Of a stretch of DNA of 64,000 nt, positions 40,287 to 48,739 are shown one piece after another. Source of the stretch: Saprospiraceae bacterium (lineage in GTDB: Bacteria > Bacteroidota > Bacteroidia > Chitinophagales > Saprospiraceae). The position numbers and the translations under genes were made by a program. Under the pieces are notes generated by a model. That model was given only the letters and a program-made list of their open reading frames with translations, did not search any database and was not told the DNA's origin. The stretch spans positions 102,428-166,427 of the forward strand of contig JALHQW010000011.1 of the NCBI GenBank assembly GCA_022841745.1, in the 5' to 3' direction. The stretch's first letter is position 1. Every line of letters starts with the position of its first letter.

Positions 40287-40766
40287 AATAATCCCATGAA
40301 CATATCCAAAAACGAAATCTTTTTCAGGAATCTTAGCTAAAATTTGTGCTTTAGAGAAACCTGAGATATTTTTGCACCAGCCTAAAAATTTTTTTTTGAA
40401 AGAAGAAGAAGAAGAAAGAATTTTTATCCAATTTTTTTAGCGAATTCTGCATTAGAATTAGTATCCCATGAACGAAATTTCCGGGCCGGCTACTTTTAGT
40501 CGGCCCTTTTTTGCTTTAGGCTGGTGCATATCTTTACTGGGAAAACTTGCTGGATTAAAGAGTAATACCCCCTCATTGTTCGAGGGGGCTTACTACCAAC
40601 AAATTATAATCCCATGAACATTATCGAATTGATGTCAACTTGATTTGAAAACTGGGCTTGAAAAACAGCCCGTCCCGACGGATTGCCATCGGGACGGCTG
40701 GCTACTAACAAATTATAATCCCATGAACATTTTCAAATCTGATTGCCAGTCCGTTTGACCGGCTTT
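40287..40766 (+). ncRNA. Tandem array of four hairpin / ATAATCCCATGAAC modules (candidate small RNAs)
   Basis: The motif (A/G)TATCCCATGAAC or TAATCCCATGAAC occurs four times, with ATG at 40296, 40468, 40614 and 40723. Each copy is associated with a GC-rich hairpin: 40256-40283, 40483-40506, 40568-40588 and 40666-40700. Copies three and four share a longer block with TACTA, AACAAATTATAATCCCATGAACATT split over 20 bases. Copies two and four run into a hairpin and six T within about 45 bases, like short terminated transcripts. The ATGs open frames of 14, 49, 9 and 11 codons without similarity after the third codon, so an RNA role is more likely than peptides. The rest of 40225-41179 is AT-rich without other signals. 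Confidence 0.5.
40483..40512 (+). terminator. Rho-independent terminator inside the hairpin array
   Basis: Stem GGGCCGGCT (40483-40491) with AGTCGGCCC (40498-40506), nine pairs including one G-U, followed by six T. It lies 15 bases after the second ATGAAC copy. Confidence 0.75.
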
Positions 40767-41097
40767 TTTCACTCTCCACATTTTCAATCTTCACTTGTTT
40801 TTCCGTCCGCCTCTTTGTTATTCATTAATCACGATACAAATGTGCAGCGGTATTTCCCTAGCAGCAAGGACATTTTTAGGGCTTTGTGAACGGTTTTTTA
40901 AATTATTGAGAGGTGCTAATTTTTTATAAATAATTGATAACCAATAACATAATTCAAAATTTAAGCTATCAAATCAAAGGCTGTTGTGAAGATTTTAGTG
41001 TTTAAAAATAGATTTTGTGAAGATTTTTTTTGAAATTTTCTTTGAAAAAAACTTGACTTGTGGATTTAGGAGGCTTGAAATCGTGGATTCCAAGGGT

Positions 41098-41146
41098 CAA
41101 AAAAGAAAAAGGCTACCAAGTTGCGCATATAACGCCCTTGATAGCC
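41098..41146 (-). terminator. Terminator of the ECF sigma factor gene
   Basis: On the minus strand GGCTATCAAG (41146-41137) pairs with CTTGGTAGCC (41120-41111), with one G-U pair, and is followed by a run of T interrupted by one C. It lies 34 bases after the sigma factor stop. Confidence 0.7.
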
Positions 41147-41179
41147 CATTTCGTCTTTAAGCTGAGTGCACCTTAGTTA

Positions 41180-41713
41180 TCAGGCCCTAATCAGCATTTC
41201 TTCTACATAACGGTAGCGCCGCTTGATTTGATCTTTCAATTCCCTGCGGGCAAAAAAGATGCGGCTCTTGATGGTGCCTAGCGGCAACCTGAAGTGGTCT
41301 GCGATTTCCTGGTACTTGAAGCCCTGGTAATGCATAAGGAACGGTGCCTTGATGGTATCGTCCAATTTTTCAATCAGTTCCTTCAACTCCTTTATCAATA
41401 TAGTGGTGTCGCCACCGTTCTCCCCATGCCTGCCACCAGAGTTGAGATAGTGAAGGTTATCGGTGCTATCGAGGATGGTATTTGCTTTCGTCTTCTTGCG
41501 GTAGTTGTTGATGAAGATATTCTTCATAATAGTAAAGGCCCAAGCTTTGAAATTGGTGTCGGGCATGAACTTTTCCTTGTTCGACATGGCACGAAAGGCT
41601 GTCTCTTGGTACAAGTCTTTGGCGTCATCCGTGTTCTGCGTCAAGTTGTAGGCAAAAGCGTTCAGAATTGGGGAAAGCTCGAAAAACCTGTTGTTGAACT
41701 CGTAAGCTGACAT
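41180..41713 (-). CDS. ECF RNA polymerase sigma factor
   Basis: A 177-residue sigma-70 family protein of ECF type. The ATG at 41713 (MSAYEFNNRFFEL) is chosen over an upstream start that adds a non-family leader. Region 2 includes AYNLTQNTDDAKDLYQETAF and the promoter-melting segment TNFKAWAFTIMKNIFINNYR. Region 4 includes APFLMHYQGFKYQEIADHF and LPLGTIKSRIFFARRELKDQ. It has no adjacent anti-sigma gene, so its control is not evident. It ends in its own terminator. Confidence 0.92.
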   Translation of the reverse strand: MSAYEFNNRFFELSPILNAFAYNLTQNTDDAKDLYQETAFRAMSNKEKFMPDTNFKAWAFTIMKNIFINNYRKKTKANTILDSTDNLHYLNSGGRHGENGGDTTILIKELKELIEKLDDTIKAPFLMHYQGFKYQEIADHFRLPLGTIKSRIFFARRELKDQIKRRYRYVEEMLIRA

Positions 41714-42001
41714 GGATTGAATATTTATGAGTTGATTGATTTTTTTGTCGAGACAAAGATAGAGCGAAGGTTCAACAAAAACAAATTTTATCTTCCACAA
41801 AAATAAATTTTAATCAAATTTTTATTTAATTATAAATTAAAGTATTCATAAATTTCTGTAAATCAATAATTTAATCAAAACTGTTTTCTGAATTAATTTT
41901 CAATAATTTTTGAAAATTGGAAAAGAAAACCTTCACTACGAGAAAAAAGCAACAATTAAAATGACCCATGAAGGAATTTTTAACCCTGCTTGCATGCCAC
42001 T

Positions 42002-42056
42002 GGCGTGAGGTAGTCCTTGTGGTTACACAAAACCTACAACCACTAGGGTGAGCGCC
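42002..42056. other. Stable hairpin in the gap between the sigma and tatA genes
   Basis: Nested pairing GGCG/CGCC, CCT/AGG and GTGGTT/AACCAC builds a three-step stem of 55 bases. It has no T run. The surrounding stretch 41714-42255 is AT-rich and holds otherwise only a -7-like box. Confidence 0.4.
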
Positions 42057-42148
42057 TCAGCAATCGTTTTTTATTAGCTAGTTTAAACCTTAGACCTTCC
42101 CGGGCATCTTAATTTTAGGAGATACGGGCTAAAGAAACCGAATTGTCT

Positions 42149-42156
42149 TACTTTTG
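42149..42156 (+). promoter_or_regulatory. -7 box TACTTTTG upstream of tatA
   Basis: A match to TAnnTTTG about 100 bases before the tatA start; no clear -33 partner. Confidence 0.35.
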
Positions 42157-42255
42157 TATCTGCTTGGAATCGTTTGATAACCGAATTGCGAGTTTTGGGG
42201 AAGCATTGCACACTTCGGGCAAGGCACTGAGCCACAATTCTAAAATCTTTTCAAC

Positions 42256-42486
42256 ATGACCAATATTTTTCTGTTCATCGGAAATTTGAACATGACGGAA
42301 CTGCTAATCATCCTCGGCGTAGTGCTGCTTTTGTTCGGTGGCAAGAAAATCCCCGAATTGATGCGTGGTGTAGGCAAGGGCATCCGGGAATTCAACAACG
42401 CACGCAACTCTGTGGAGGAAGAACTGAAGGAAGGAATGAAGGAGTACGACAAGCGTAAATTGGAGGAAAAAAGGGCCGCTGAGTAA
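42256..42486 (+). CDS. tatA: Twin-arginine translocase subunit TatA/E
   Basis: A 76-residue membrane protein of the Tat system, which exports folded proteins. One membrane helix ([19 protein letters not shown]) is followed by the hallmark hinge and amphipathic helix [18 protein letters not shown] and a charged tail. The start at 42256 adds 12 residues ([12 protein letters not shown]) to the shorter start at 42292, which is the usual family start. It stands alone, without tatC nearby. The Tat-signal oxidoreductase at 10.3-11.9 kb is a possible substrate. Confidence 0.92.
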   Translation: MTNIFLFIGNLNMTELLIILGVVLLLFGGKKIPELMRGVGKGIREFNNARNSVEEELKEGMKEYDKRKLEEKRAAE

Positions 42487-42493
42487 AAGTTGG

Positions 42494-42554
42494 CAGTTCG
42501 ACAGTTTGCAGTCAAGTGCAATTGCCCATCCCCTGACTGCCAACTGTCGAACTG
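42494..42554. terminator. 21-bp inverted repeat between convergent tatA and DUF4197 genes
   Basis: Arms 42494-42514 and 42534-42554 pair with one mismatch around a 19-base loop. There is no T run, so it is either a weak terminator or one of the inverted repeats common in this genome. Confidence 0.55.
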
Positions 42555-42561
42555 TTCACGC

Positions 42562-43278
42562 TCATTTCTTGTCTTGTCTTGCGAACACCTTCTTCAACAA
42601 CTCTGAAGTGCGGGCCGCAATATTGGTGCGAATGTTCAATTCTTCTGCTTCCACCATGCTGAACAAGCCGTTCAGTGCCTGTCTTGTCACATAGTCATCC
42701 AAATCTGGGTTGGCTTTTTCTACAAAAGGTATCTTGTTATAGGCGTTCACCGCATCTGCCCAGTACTTGCGGGCATCAAACTTGTCGAGCGACTGCACGA
42801 TGACTGGGTTGAATTCTTGGTAGAGTGCATCGGAGGTAGTGCGGTTCAGGAATTGGGTGGCCGCATTCTGCTCGCCCAACAAGATATTCTTCGCATCCGA
42901 GAAGGTCATCTGCCGGATAGCGGAGACGAAAATCGGCTTGGCCTTTTTTGCGGCATCCTCGGCACCCCGGTTGATTTTCTCCAAGATTTTTTCTTCTACA
43001 TTCGTGAACCCAGGCACGTTTTTCAGCTTATTGGCCACTTTTTGCGCCTCAGGCGGCAACATGATTTTATAGGCGCTCTTGTAGAAGCCGTCTCTCTTCG
43101 AGAGGGTATCCGATCCTTTACCAATACCGATTTCAAGGGCTTCCTTCAAGCCACCTGAAATTTCGGAAGAACTGAGTTCTGTGGCGCTGTTCAGGCTGTC
43201 CAAGGTGCGCTGGAGCGCAGCGGGATCGCAAGAAACAAGCGAAAAACAAAGGATTACCAGCAACAGATTCTTGATCAT
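42562..43278 (-). CDS. DUF4197 family lipoprotein
   Basis: A 238-residue protein. The start at 43278 gives MIKNLLLVILCFSLVSCD, a lipoprotein signal with Cys17. The body matches DUF4197: SEISGGLKEALEIGIGKGSD, FYKSAYKIMLPPEAQKVAN, DAAKKAKPIFVSAIRQMTFS and ALNGLFSMVEAEELNIRTN. Function unknown; helical and periplasmic. It is followed by a convergent tatA gene. Confidence 0.88.
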   Translation of the reverse strand: MIKNLLLVILCFSLVSCDPAALQRTLDSLNSATELSSSEISGGLKEALEIGIGKGSDTLSKRDGFYKSAYKIMLPPEAQKVANKLKNVPGFTNVEEKILEKINRGAEDAAKKAKPIFVSAIRQMTFSDAKNILLGEQNAATQFLNRTTSDALYQEFNPVIVQSLDKFDARKYWADAVNAYNKIPFVEKANPDLDDYVTRQALNGLFSMVEAEELNIRTNIAARTSELLKKVFARQDKK

Positions 43279-43354
43279 CTTTTTTGTTTTGAATGAAAAA
43301 TTCAGTTGACCAAATAGAAACGAATTCCTTGTCGTCAAGATACTTATGAAATTG

Positions 43355-43873
43355 TTATTTCTTTAGGTAGAACTCAAGGCAATCCTTGCAAAGGCATTTG
43401 TCGCCATAATTGCCCTTCAGTTGTTCCAATGTTTTTTGGAAAAGCTGTGTTTCCATGCACCAACAGGTACTGTCCCCATAGCAGAGTAGCGGTTTTTCAC
43501 AACGTCCACAGCGTTTGTTGAACTCTCCGTCAACCTCAACGAAAGCTGCTGCAACGCTGCCGCCCAAGGGAGGATTGAGCTTTTTCACCCGAACTTTCAA
43601 CTCCTTCACGAACTTGAACTGGTGCTTGATGCCGAGCGCAATGCGGTTGGCCACTGTCTCCAGCAGCTTCGACTTCGTGCGCATGACGGCGTCGCAAATC
43701 AGGTAAATGGTCTCGTAGTTGAGGGTTTGGTAAAGGTCGTCGTCAATAGCCGCCTTAGTGAAGACGGTCTCCACGTAAACGTCCACCACGTAATCGTTCC
43801 CTATTATTTGCTCTTCCTCATAAAAACCATGGTAGGCGTAAAAGCGCATACCTTCCAGTGCAATCAAGGCCAT
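43355..43873 (-). CDS. folB: Dihydroneopterin aldolase fused to a cysteine-rich CWC-type tail
   Basis: A 172-residue protein. Residues 1-118 are FolB, which splits dihydroneopterin in folate synthesis: LEGMRFYAYHGFYEEEQIIG, DDDLYQTLNYETIYLICDAV, LLETVANRIALGI and the final VRVKKLNPPLGGSVAAAFVEV. Residues about 123-172 add CGRCEKPLLCYGDSTCWCME and end CLCKDCLEFYLKK, a pattern like the Cys_rich_CWC family that probably binds zinc. Ordinary FolB has about 120 residues, so the tail is an added domain. ATG at 43873 is preferred. The gene is divergent from the acyl-CoA dehydrogenase. Confidence 0.9.
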   Translation of the reverse strand: MALIALEGMRFYAYHGFYEEEQIIGNDYVVDVYVETVFTKAAIDDDLYQTLNYETIYLICDAVMRTKSKLLETVANRIALGIKHQFKFVKELKVRVKKLNPPLGGSVAAAFVEVDGEFNKRCGRCEKPLLCYGDSTCWCMETQLFQKTLEQLKGNYGDKCLCKDCLEFYLKK

Positions 43874-43985
43874 TTTAAAATTGTTTTTTGTTGAACGCCG
43901 TAAAATGTGTGTAAAATTAGGAAAACTTTGCATCCTGACCCCGTTTACAACGTTTCGTTTGCTGGCAAGTGTTAGCCCATTTGCG

Positions 43986-43993
43986 TATTTTTG
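43986..43993 (+). promoter_or_regulatory. -7 box TATTTTTG before the acyl-CoA dehydrogenase gene
   Basis: A match to TAnnTTTG, 96 bases before the ATG at 44090. A TTTG lies 24 bases upstream (43958-43961), slightly too far. Confidence 0.35.
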
Positions 43994-44089
43994 CGGCGCA
44001 AAAAAAATACCCTAACCGCACCGCAAGGTGGCAAATGGAAGGACACCCTGCCAGTTTTTCACCTTTGGCGCTTTTATACATTAATTTAT

Positions 44090-45304
44090 ATGCACAGCAA
44101 CGGAACAGCAGCGTACGCCAAAAAGGCGAAGGAAGACCGCTACCAACACCACGACTACTACGGCGTGGACGAACTCCTCAGCGAAGAGCACCTGCTCGCC
44201 CGTGAGGCGGTTCGTGCATGGGTCAAGGCGGAGGTCTCCCCCATCATCGAGGAGTATGCCGATAAGGCGGAATGCCCCAAGCACCTGTTCAAGGGTTTGG
44301 CAGAAATTGGCGCCTATGGCCCAAGCCTTCCAGCAGAATACGGCTGTGGCGGCATGGACGAGATTGCATACGGCATCATCATGCAAGAATTGGAACGAGG
44401 CGATTCGGGCGTTCGCTCTATGGCCAGTGTGCAAGGCTCATTGGTCATGTACCCTATCTACAAGTATGGTTCTGAAGAGCAGCGCCGCCATTACCTCCCT
44501 AAGTTGGCCAGTGGCGAGTACATTGGCTGCTTTGGCCTGACGGAACCCGACCACGGCTCCAATCCAGCTGGCATGATAACCAATATCAAGGACGATGGGG
44601 ATGCCTACATCCTGAACGGTGCCAAAATGTGGATCACCAACAGCCCAGTGGCCGATATTGCTGTAGTATGGGCAAGGGACGAGGAAGGCGTTATTCGTGG
44701 CTTGATAGTTGAAAAAGACATGGAAGGCTTTTCAGCACCTGAGATTCACGGGAAATGGTCGCTGCGGGCCTCCATCACGGGCGAACTGATTTTTGAGGAC
44801 GTGCGTGTGCCCAAAAAGAATGTGCTGCCAAACGTGCAGGGGATGAAAGGGCCACTGGGCTGTCTTTCAAAAGCTCGTTATGGCATCGCTTGGGGCGTCA
44901 TCGGCGCAGCACTCGACTGCTACGACACGGCATTGCGCTACTCGCAGGAGCGCATCCAGTTCGACCGACCCATTGGCGGGTTCCAGCTGACGCAGAAAAA
45001 ACTGGCCGAGATGATAACAGAAATCACCAAAGCGCAATTAATGGCATGGCGCTTAGGCACTTTGGCCAATGCGGGCAAGGCTACTCCTGCGCAAGTTTCA
45101 ATGGCTAAGCGCAACAACGTGCACATGGCCTTGACCATTGCCAGGGAAGCCCGCCAGATTTTGGGCGGCATGGGCATCACAAATGAGTACCCCATCATGC
45201 GCCACATGATGAACCTGGAAACGGTATTGACCTACGAGGGCACCCACGATATCCACCTGCTCATCACGGGAATGGATGTCACGGGCTTGAATGCCTTTAA
45301 ATAA
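44090..45304 (+). CDS. Acyl-CoA dehydrogenase, glutaryl-CoA dehydrogenase-like
   Basis: A 404-residue flavoenzyme. The ATG at 44090 is chosen since the frame upstream opens only with TTG. Family motifs: VSPIIEEYADKAECPKHLFK, LTEPDHGSNPAGM, GAKMWITNSPVADIAVVWAR, QERIQFDRPIGGFQLTQKKL and LETVLTYEGTHDIHLLITG. The glutamate in TYEGTHDIH is the catalytic base position of glutaryl-CoA dehydrogenase, and TEPDHGSNP is typical of that subgroup. It would oxidise and decarboxylate glutaryl-CoA in lysine and tryptophan breakdown, passing electrons to ETF. Other short acyl-CoAs cannot be excluded. Confidence 0.88.
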   Translation: MHSNGTAAYAKKAKEDRYQHHDYYGVDELLSEEHLLAREAVRAWVKAEVSPIIEEYADKAECPKHLFKGLAEIGAYGPSLPAEYGCGGMDEIAYGIIMQELERGDSGVRSMASVQGSLVMYPIYKYGSEEQRRHYLPKLASGEYIGCFGLTEPDHGSNPAGMITNIKDDGDAYILNGAKMWITNSPVADIAVVWARDEEGVIRGLIVEKDMEGFSAPEIHGKWSLRASITGELIFEDVRVPKKNVLPNVQGMKGPLGCLSKARYGIAWGVIGAALDCYDTALRYSQERIQFDRPIGGFQLTQKKLAEMITEITKAQLMAWRLGTLANAGKATPAQVSMAKRNNVHMALTIAREARQILGGMGITNEYPIMRHMMNLETVLTYEGTHDIHLLITGMDVTGLNAFK

Positions 45305-45396
45305 GGATAGCGTAACTGCTTAACTGCGGTGTTTTTGGGGAAAAATTCAATTTTCCGCTCTTCAATCACACCACTGAATAGTTACAGGATAGCAAA

Positions 45397-45437
45397 TTGA
45401 AACGTCGGGAAGGAGCTTTTCCTTCCTGACGTTTCAA
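45397..45437. repeat. 18-bp inverted repeat downstream of the dehydrogenase gene
   Basis: Arms 45397-45414 and 45420-45437 pair over 18 bases with one G-U type mismatch and a five-base loop. No T run follows. It lies about 90 bases after the dehydrogenase stop; nothing else is seen in 45305-45591. Confidence 0.75.
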
Positions 45438-45591
45438 CGAACTGAACAATTTTCCAAGGCGAAACCTTTAGTAAAGCAGCTATTTCAAGAAAAAACTGTT
45501 TTTAAAGCTATCCTAACAACCCCTACAAACTAATACGCTTGTTGGTGCGTTTGGAACCTCTGAACATTGATTTGAAAAAATTAAGCGGACT

Positions 45592-46749
45592 ATGAAACGT
45601 TCGATTTTTTTGATTTTCTTCCCGATATTGCTTTTTACTGTCCGGCTGTTTGGCCAAGACGAGCCTATTCGGTTATCCAATCCTTCCTTTGAAGGTTCTT
45701 CCGCAGCGGGTGGCGACCAAGGATTTAAACTACCAGATGCCTGGTACGATTGCGGTTTCCCGGGTGAATCCCCTCCCGATGTGCATCCTAAGGAGGGTGC
45801 AGGTGCGTTCCAAGTTACCAAGGAAGCATTTCATGGCAAAACCTACATGGGACTTGTCGTTCGTGACAACGATACTTGGGAAATGGTCTCTCAACGGCTC
45901 AGCACCGCTTTGCAGCCAGGCAAGTGTTATGAATTCAGTTTGTCTTTGGCCCGTTCTGAAATATATATGAGCGCCAGCAGGCTTACCAACCAACCAATGA
46001 ACTACGCAACACCCGTAAAACTTAGGATTTGGGGAGGGACAGGATACTGTAGCAGGACCGAGTTGTTGGCAGAAAGTTCCCTGATTGTCAATACCCGCTG
46101 GCTGGCCTATGACTTCCGCTTCGAGCCTAAGCAGAATATCACTTATATTGTCTTCGAGGCGTTCTACAAAACGCCTACGCCGTTTCCATACAACGGCAAC
46201 TTGTTATTGGACAATGCGTCAGACATCTTGCCAGTGCCCTGCACAATTGACAAACCGATTGCGGAGAACACGCCCAAAAAAGACCCCCAAAAACCAACAA
46301 CACCTCCGGTCAAAACACCAAAAGTGGACACCCCCGCTGTGAAAAAGACCACCCCAGCCATCCTGCCTGAACTGGAAGACGCATCTAAACTGACCAAGGG
46401 GCAGACCATTCGGATGGACAAGCTGTACTTCCCAGCGGACAGTGCCACCATCAATGTCAGGTCCATTCCTACGCTCAAAGAGGTGTATGCTTTCTTGGCA
46501 AGCAATCCAAATGTGATTGTCGAAATAGGAGGGCACACCAATGGCACCCCCTCGCATGAATACTGCGATAGGCTATCAACGGAGCGTGCCAAAGCCATTG
46601 TGGATTATCTTGCGAACAAAGGGATTCCCCGGAAACGCTTGCAATACAAGGGTTATGGGAAACGAAACCCAATTGACTCCAACACAACTGATGTTGGCAG
46701 GAAACGGAACCAGCGGGTTGAAATAAAGATACTCAGCACGACTGGATAG
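45592..46749 (+). CDS. OmpA family outer-membrane protein
   Basis: A 385-residue protein with signal peptide MKRSIFLIFFPILLFTVRLF. Residues about 25-215 form a beta-sandwich like carbohydrate-binding or discoidin-like modules (IRLSNPSFEGSSAAGGDQGF, CYEFSLSLARSE). A Pro/Lys/Thr linker (about 220-255) leads to an OmpA C-terminal domain. That domain has IRMDKLYFPADSATINVRS, VIVEIGGHTNGTPSHEYCD and LSTERAKAIVDYLANKGIP, with the peptidoglycan-binding Arg near the end. It probably tethers an outer-membrane or periplasmic module to the cell wall. Confidence 0.9.
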   Translation: MKRSIFLIFFPILLFTVRLFGQDEPIRLSNPSFEGSSAAGGDQGFKLPDAWYDCGFPGESPPDVHPKEGAGAFQVTKEAFHGKTYMGLVVRDNDTWEMVSQRLSTALQPGKCYEFSLSLARSEIYMSASRLTNQPMNYATPVKLRIWGGTGYCSRTELLAESSLIVNTRWLAYDFRFEPKQNITYIVFEAFYKTPTPFPYNGNLLLDNASDILPVPCTIDKPIAENTPKKDPQKPTTPPVKTPKVDTPAVKKTTPAILPELEDASKLTKGQTIRMDKLYFPADSATINVRSIPTLKEVYAFLASNPNVIVEIGGHTNGTPSHEYCDRLSTERAKAIVDYLANKGIPRKRLQYKGYGKRNPIDSNTTDVGRKRNQRVEIKILSTTG

Positions 46750-46752
46750 GCC

Positions 46753-46797
46753 AAAAAGAAAAAGGGACTCGGCGCTGCCTGGTCCCTTTTTCTTTTT
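46753..46797. terminator. Bidirectional Rho-independent terminator
   Basis: A perfect 15-bp stem (46753-46767 with 46783-46797) starts with an A-rich and ends with a T-rich run. It separates the convergent ompA-family and aminopeptidase genes; its last bases overlap the minus-strand stop codon. Confidence 0.85.
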
Positions 46798-48577
46798 ACA
46801 GCTTCCCGCATTTCTGGCGAAGCCAATCCTTCTCTGCTTGATTCAAATAAGGCGAAATCTTATCGTAGCATTCGTCATGATAGTCGTTTAGCCACTGACG
46901 CTCTTCCGCTGTAAGCATTCCTTTCTCAACCAAGGCTAAATCAATCGGGAACAGTGTCAGCGTTTCGAAGCGATAAAACATGCCAAATTCGGTGTTCTTG
47001 TCTTCCACACAAAGAATAAGGTTTTCGGTACGGATGCCGTATTTCCCCACCCGGTAAATTCCGGGTTCGTTGGAAGTGACCATGCCAGGCTCCATGTGCT
47101 TGGCCGCACGGGGTGAGGTGGTGAGCGGGGAAAAGCCCTGTGGCCCTTCATGAACATTGAGGAAAAATCCGACCCCATGTCCGGCCCCATGACCAAAGTT
47201 TACATGACCCTGCCAAATCGGGGCACGGGCGAGCGTATCGAGTTGAACACCATTGGTTCCCTTGGGGAAGTATGCCGTTGTCAGTGCAATTACCCCTTTG
47301 AGCACGAGTGTGAAGTCGGTCTTCTGCTCAATGCTGGGATTAGAAAGGGCTATGGTACGGGTGATATCTGTTGTTCCATCGAGGTACTGGCCACCTGAGT
47401 CGAGCAGCAACATGCCGTGCGGTTCGATATTGGCACAAGTGCCGTGCTCTGGGCGATAATGAACGATGGCTCCATTGCTATTGTATCCAACGATGGCATC
47501 GAAACTATCGCCAAAATAATGCTCCATGCTGCGGCGCAAACCTTGCAGCACCTCGGCTACCTCGGCTTCGGGCACTGCCCGCTCCGTCAGCGTTTTCTCC
47601 AACCACATAAACAGCCGCACCAAGGCCGCTCCATCCTTGGCCATCGTGCTTTTCAAATTGGCAATTTCGGTAGGGTTCTTAATGCCTTTGAGCGCTGCCA
47701 CGAGGTTTTCACTTTCCTTTATGCAGGCCGGCGGCAAGATGCTATGATGTTGATTGTTGACGGTGGCGAGGTCGAGCAGCATGGACTTTGTTTCGGAAAT
47801 TTGACTCAAAAAAGCCTCCAAATCTGCGTAAGGCTTAATCAAAATGCCGTCTTGGTTCAATTGCTGCATTAGCTGTTCTGGCAGTTTTTCACTATCCATA
47901 AAAAGCCACGCCATATCCTTGCCCACCACGGAATATGCATAGAAAACCGGGTTGCATTCTACGTCGTTGCCCCTTAGGTTGTAGAGCCATGCAATATCGT
48001 CCAACATGGGCACGAAATAAAAATCGGCTTCGCCCATCTTTTCCCGTAGTTTGGTCAGCTTTTCAGTCCGGCTCTGCCCGGCAAATTCCAATGCATGCTC
48101 GAACACTGGCGCATCGGGCATCGAGGGCCTTCCAATCCAGGTTTTCTCAATCAGGTCAATATTGGAAACCAGCTCGATTTTTTGCTTAGCAAACAACTTG
48201 GCCATCTTGCGGATTTGCCCCACCGAGAACAGCCTGCCATCCAACCCCACCTTGCTACCTGCGGGAAGGTTGTCCTTTAGCCATTCTGGATGGTCAGGCA
48301 CATTGGGCATACCAGCCTTGAACAGATCAATACTTGTACCCTGCAATTGGCCTTCGGCAATGAGGTAGTAGCGGAAGTCCGTCCACAGGCCAGCCCCGCT
48401 TGCTGTGACGACTACCGTGGCGGCAGAACCTGTGAAGCCCGAAACCCAAGTCCTGGACTTCCAGTAATCTGCCACGTACTCGCTTTGGTGCGGGTCGGCA
48501 GATGGGATGATATAGGCAGCCAATCCATGTTCGCTCATGGCGGCACGCAGGCTTTGCAATTTTTCTTTAGTTGTCAT
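46796..48577 (-). CDS. Aminopeptidase P family (Xaa-Pro) metallopeptidase
   Basis: A 593-residue M24B enzyme that removes the first residue before proline. The ATG at 48577 gives TTKEKLQSLRAAMSEHGLAA, the usual start. Two creatinase-like N-domains precede the pita-bread catalytic domain. Metal ligands are seen in LLLDSGGQYLDGTTDITRT (two Asp), NFGHGAGHGVGFFLNVHEG (His), TSNEPGIYRVG (Glu) and GIRTENLI (Glu). The length of about 600 fits the long eukaryote-like APP type. Cytoplasmic. Divided from rho by a hairpin. Confidence 0.93.
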   Translation of the reverse strand: MTTKEKLQSLRAAMSEHGLAAYIIPSADPHQSEYVADYWKSRTWVSGFTGSAATVVVTASGAGLWTDFRYYLIAEGQLQGTSIDLFKAGMPNVPDHPEWLKDNLPAGSKVGLDGRLFSVGQIRKMAKLFAKQKIELVSNIDLIEKTWIGRPSMPDAPVFEHALEFAGQSRTEKLTKLREKMGEADFYFVPMLDDIAWLYNLRGNDVECNPVFYAYSVVGKDMAWLFMDSEKLPEQLMQQLNQDGILIKPYADLEAFLSQISETKSMLLDLATVNNQHHSILPPACIKESENLVAALKGIKNPTEIANLKSTMAKDGAALVRLFMWLEKTLTERAVPEAEVAEVLQGLRRSMEHYFGDSFDAIVGYNSNGAIVHYRPEHGTCANIEPHGMLLLDSGGQYLDGTTDITRTIALSNPSIEQKTDFTLVLKGVIALTTAYFPKGTNGVQLDTLARAPIWQGHVNFGHGAGHGVGFFLNVHEGPQGFSPLTTSPRAAKHMEPGMVTSNEPGIYRVGKYGIRTENLILCVEDKNTEFGMFYRFETLTLFPIDLALVEKGMLTAEERQWLNDYHDECYDKISPYLNQAEKDWLRQKCGKL

Positions 48578-48635
48578 TTGAAAAAGATTGTTGTTGCGCA
48601 AAAGTCGCCTTTGGAATGAACCCGCCAAAATATTA

Positions 48636-48671
48636 GAGCGGTTTTCGGCACATTGGCCAAAAACCGCTCTT
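48636..48671. terminator. Hairpin between rho and the aminopeptidase gene
   Basis: An 11-bp perfect stem (48636-48646 with 48661-48671) with a partly paired 14-base loop. It lies about 70 bases after the rho stop on the minus strand. The T run follows on the plus strand only (TTTT), so its role as rho terminator is uncertain. Confidence 0.5.
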
Positions 48672-48739
48672 TTAATTATAGGTGAAAATAATCACCTCGC
48701 TAAAGGGTGGAACGATTAGCTAAAAGATAGCCAGCTAAA

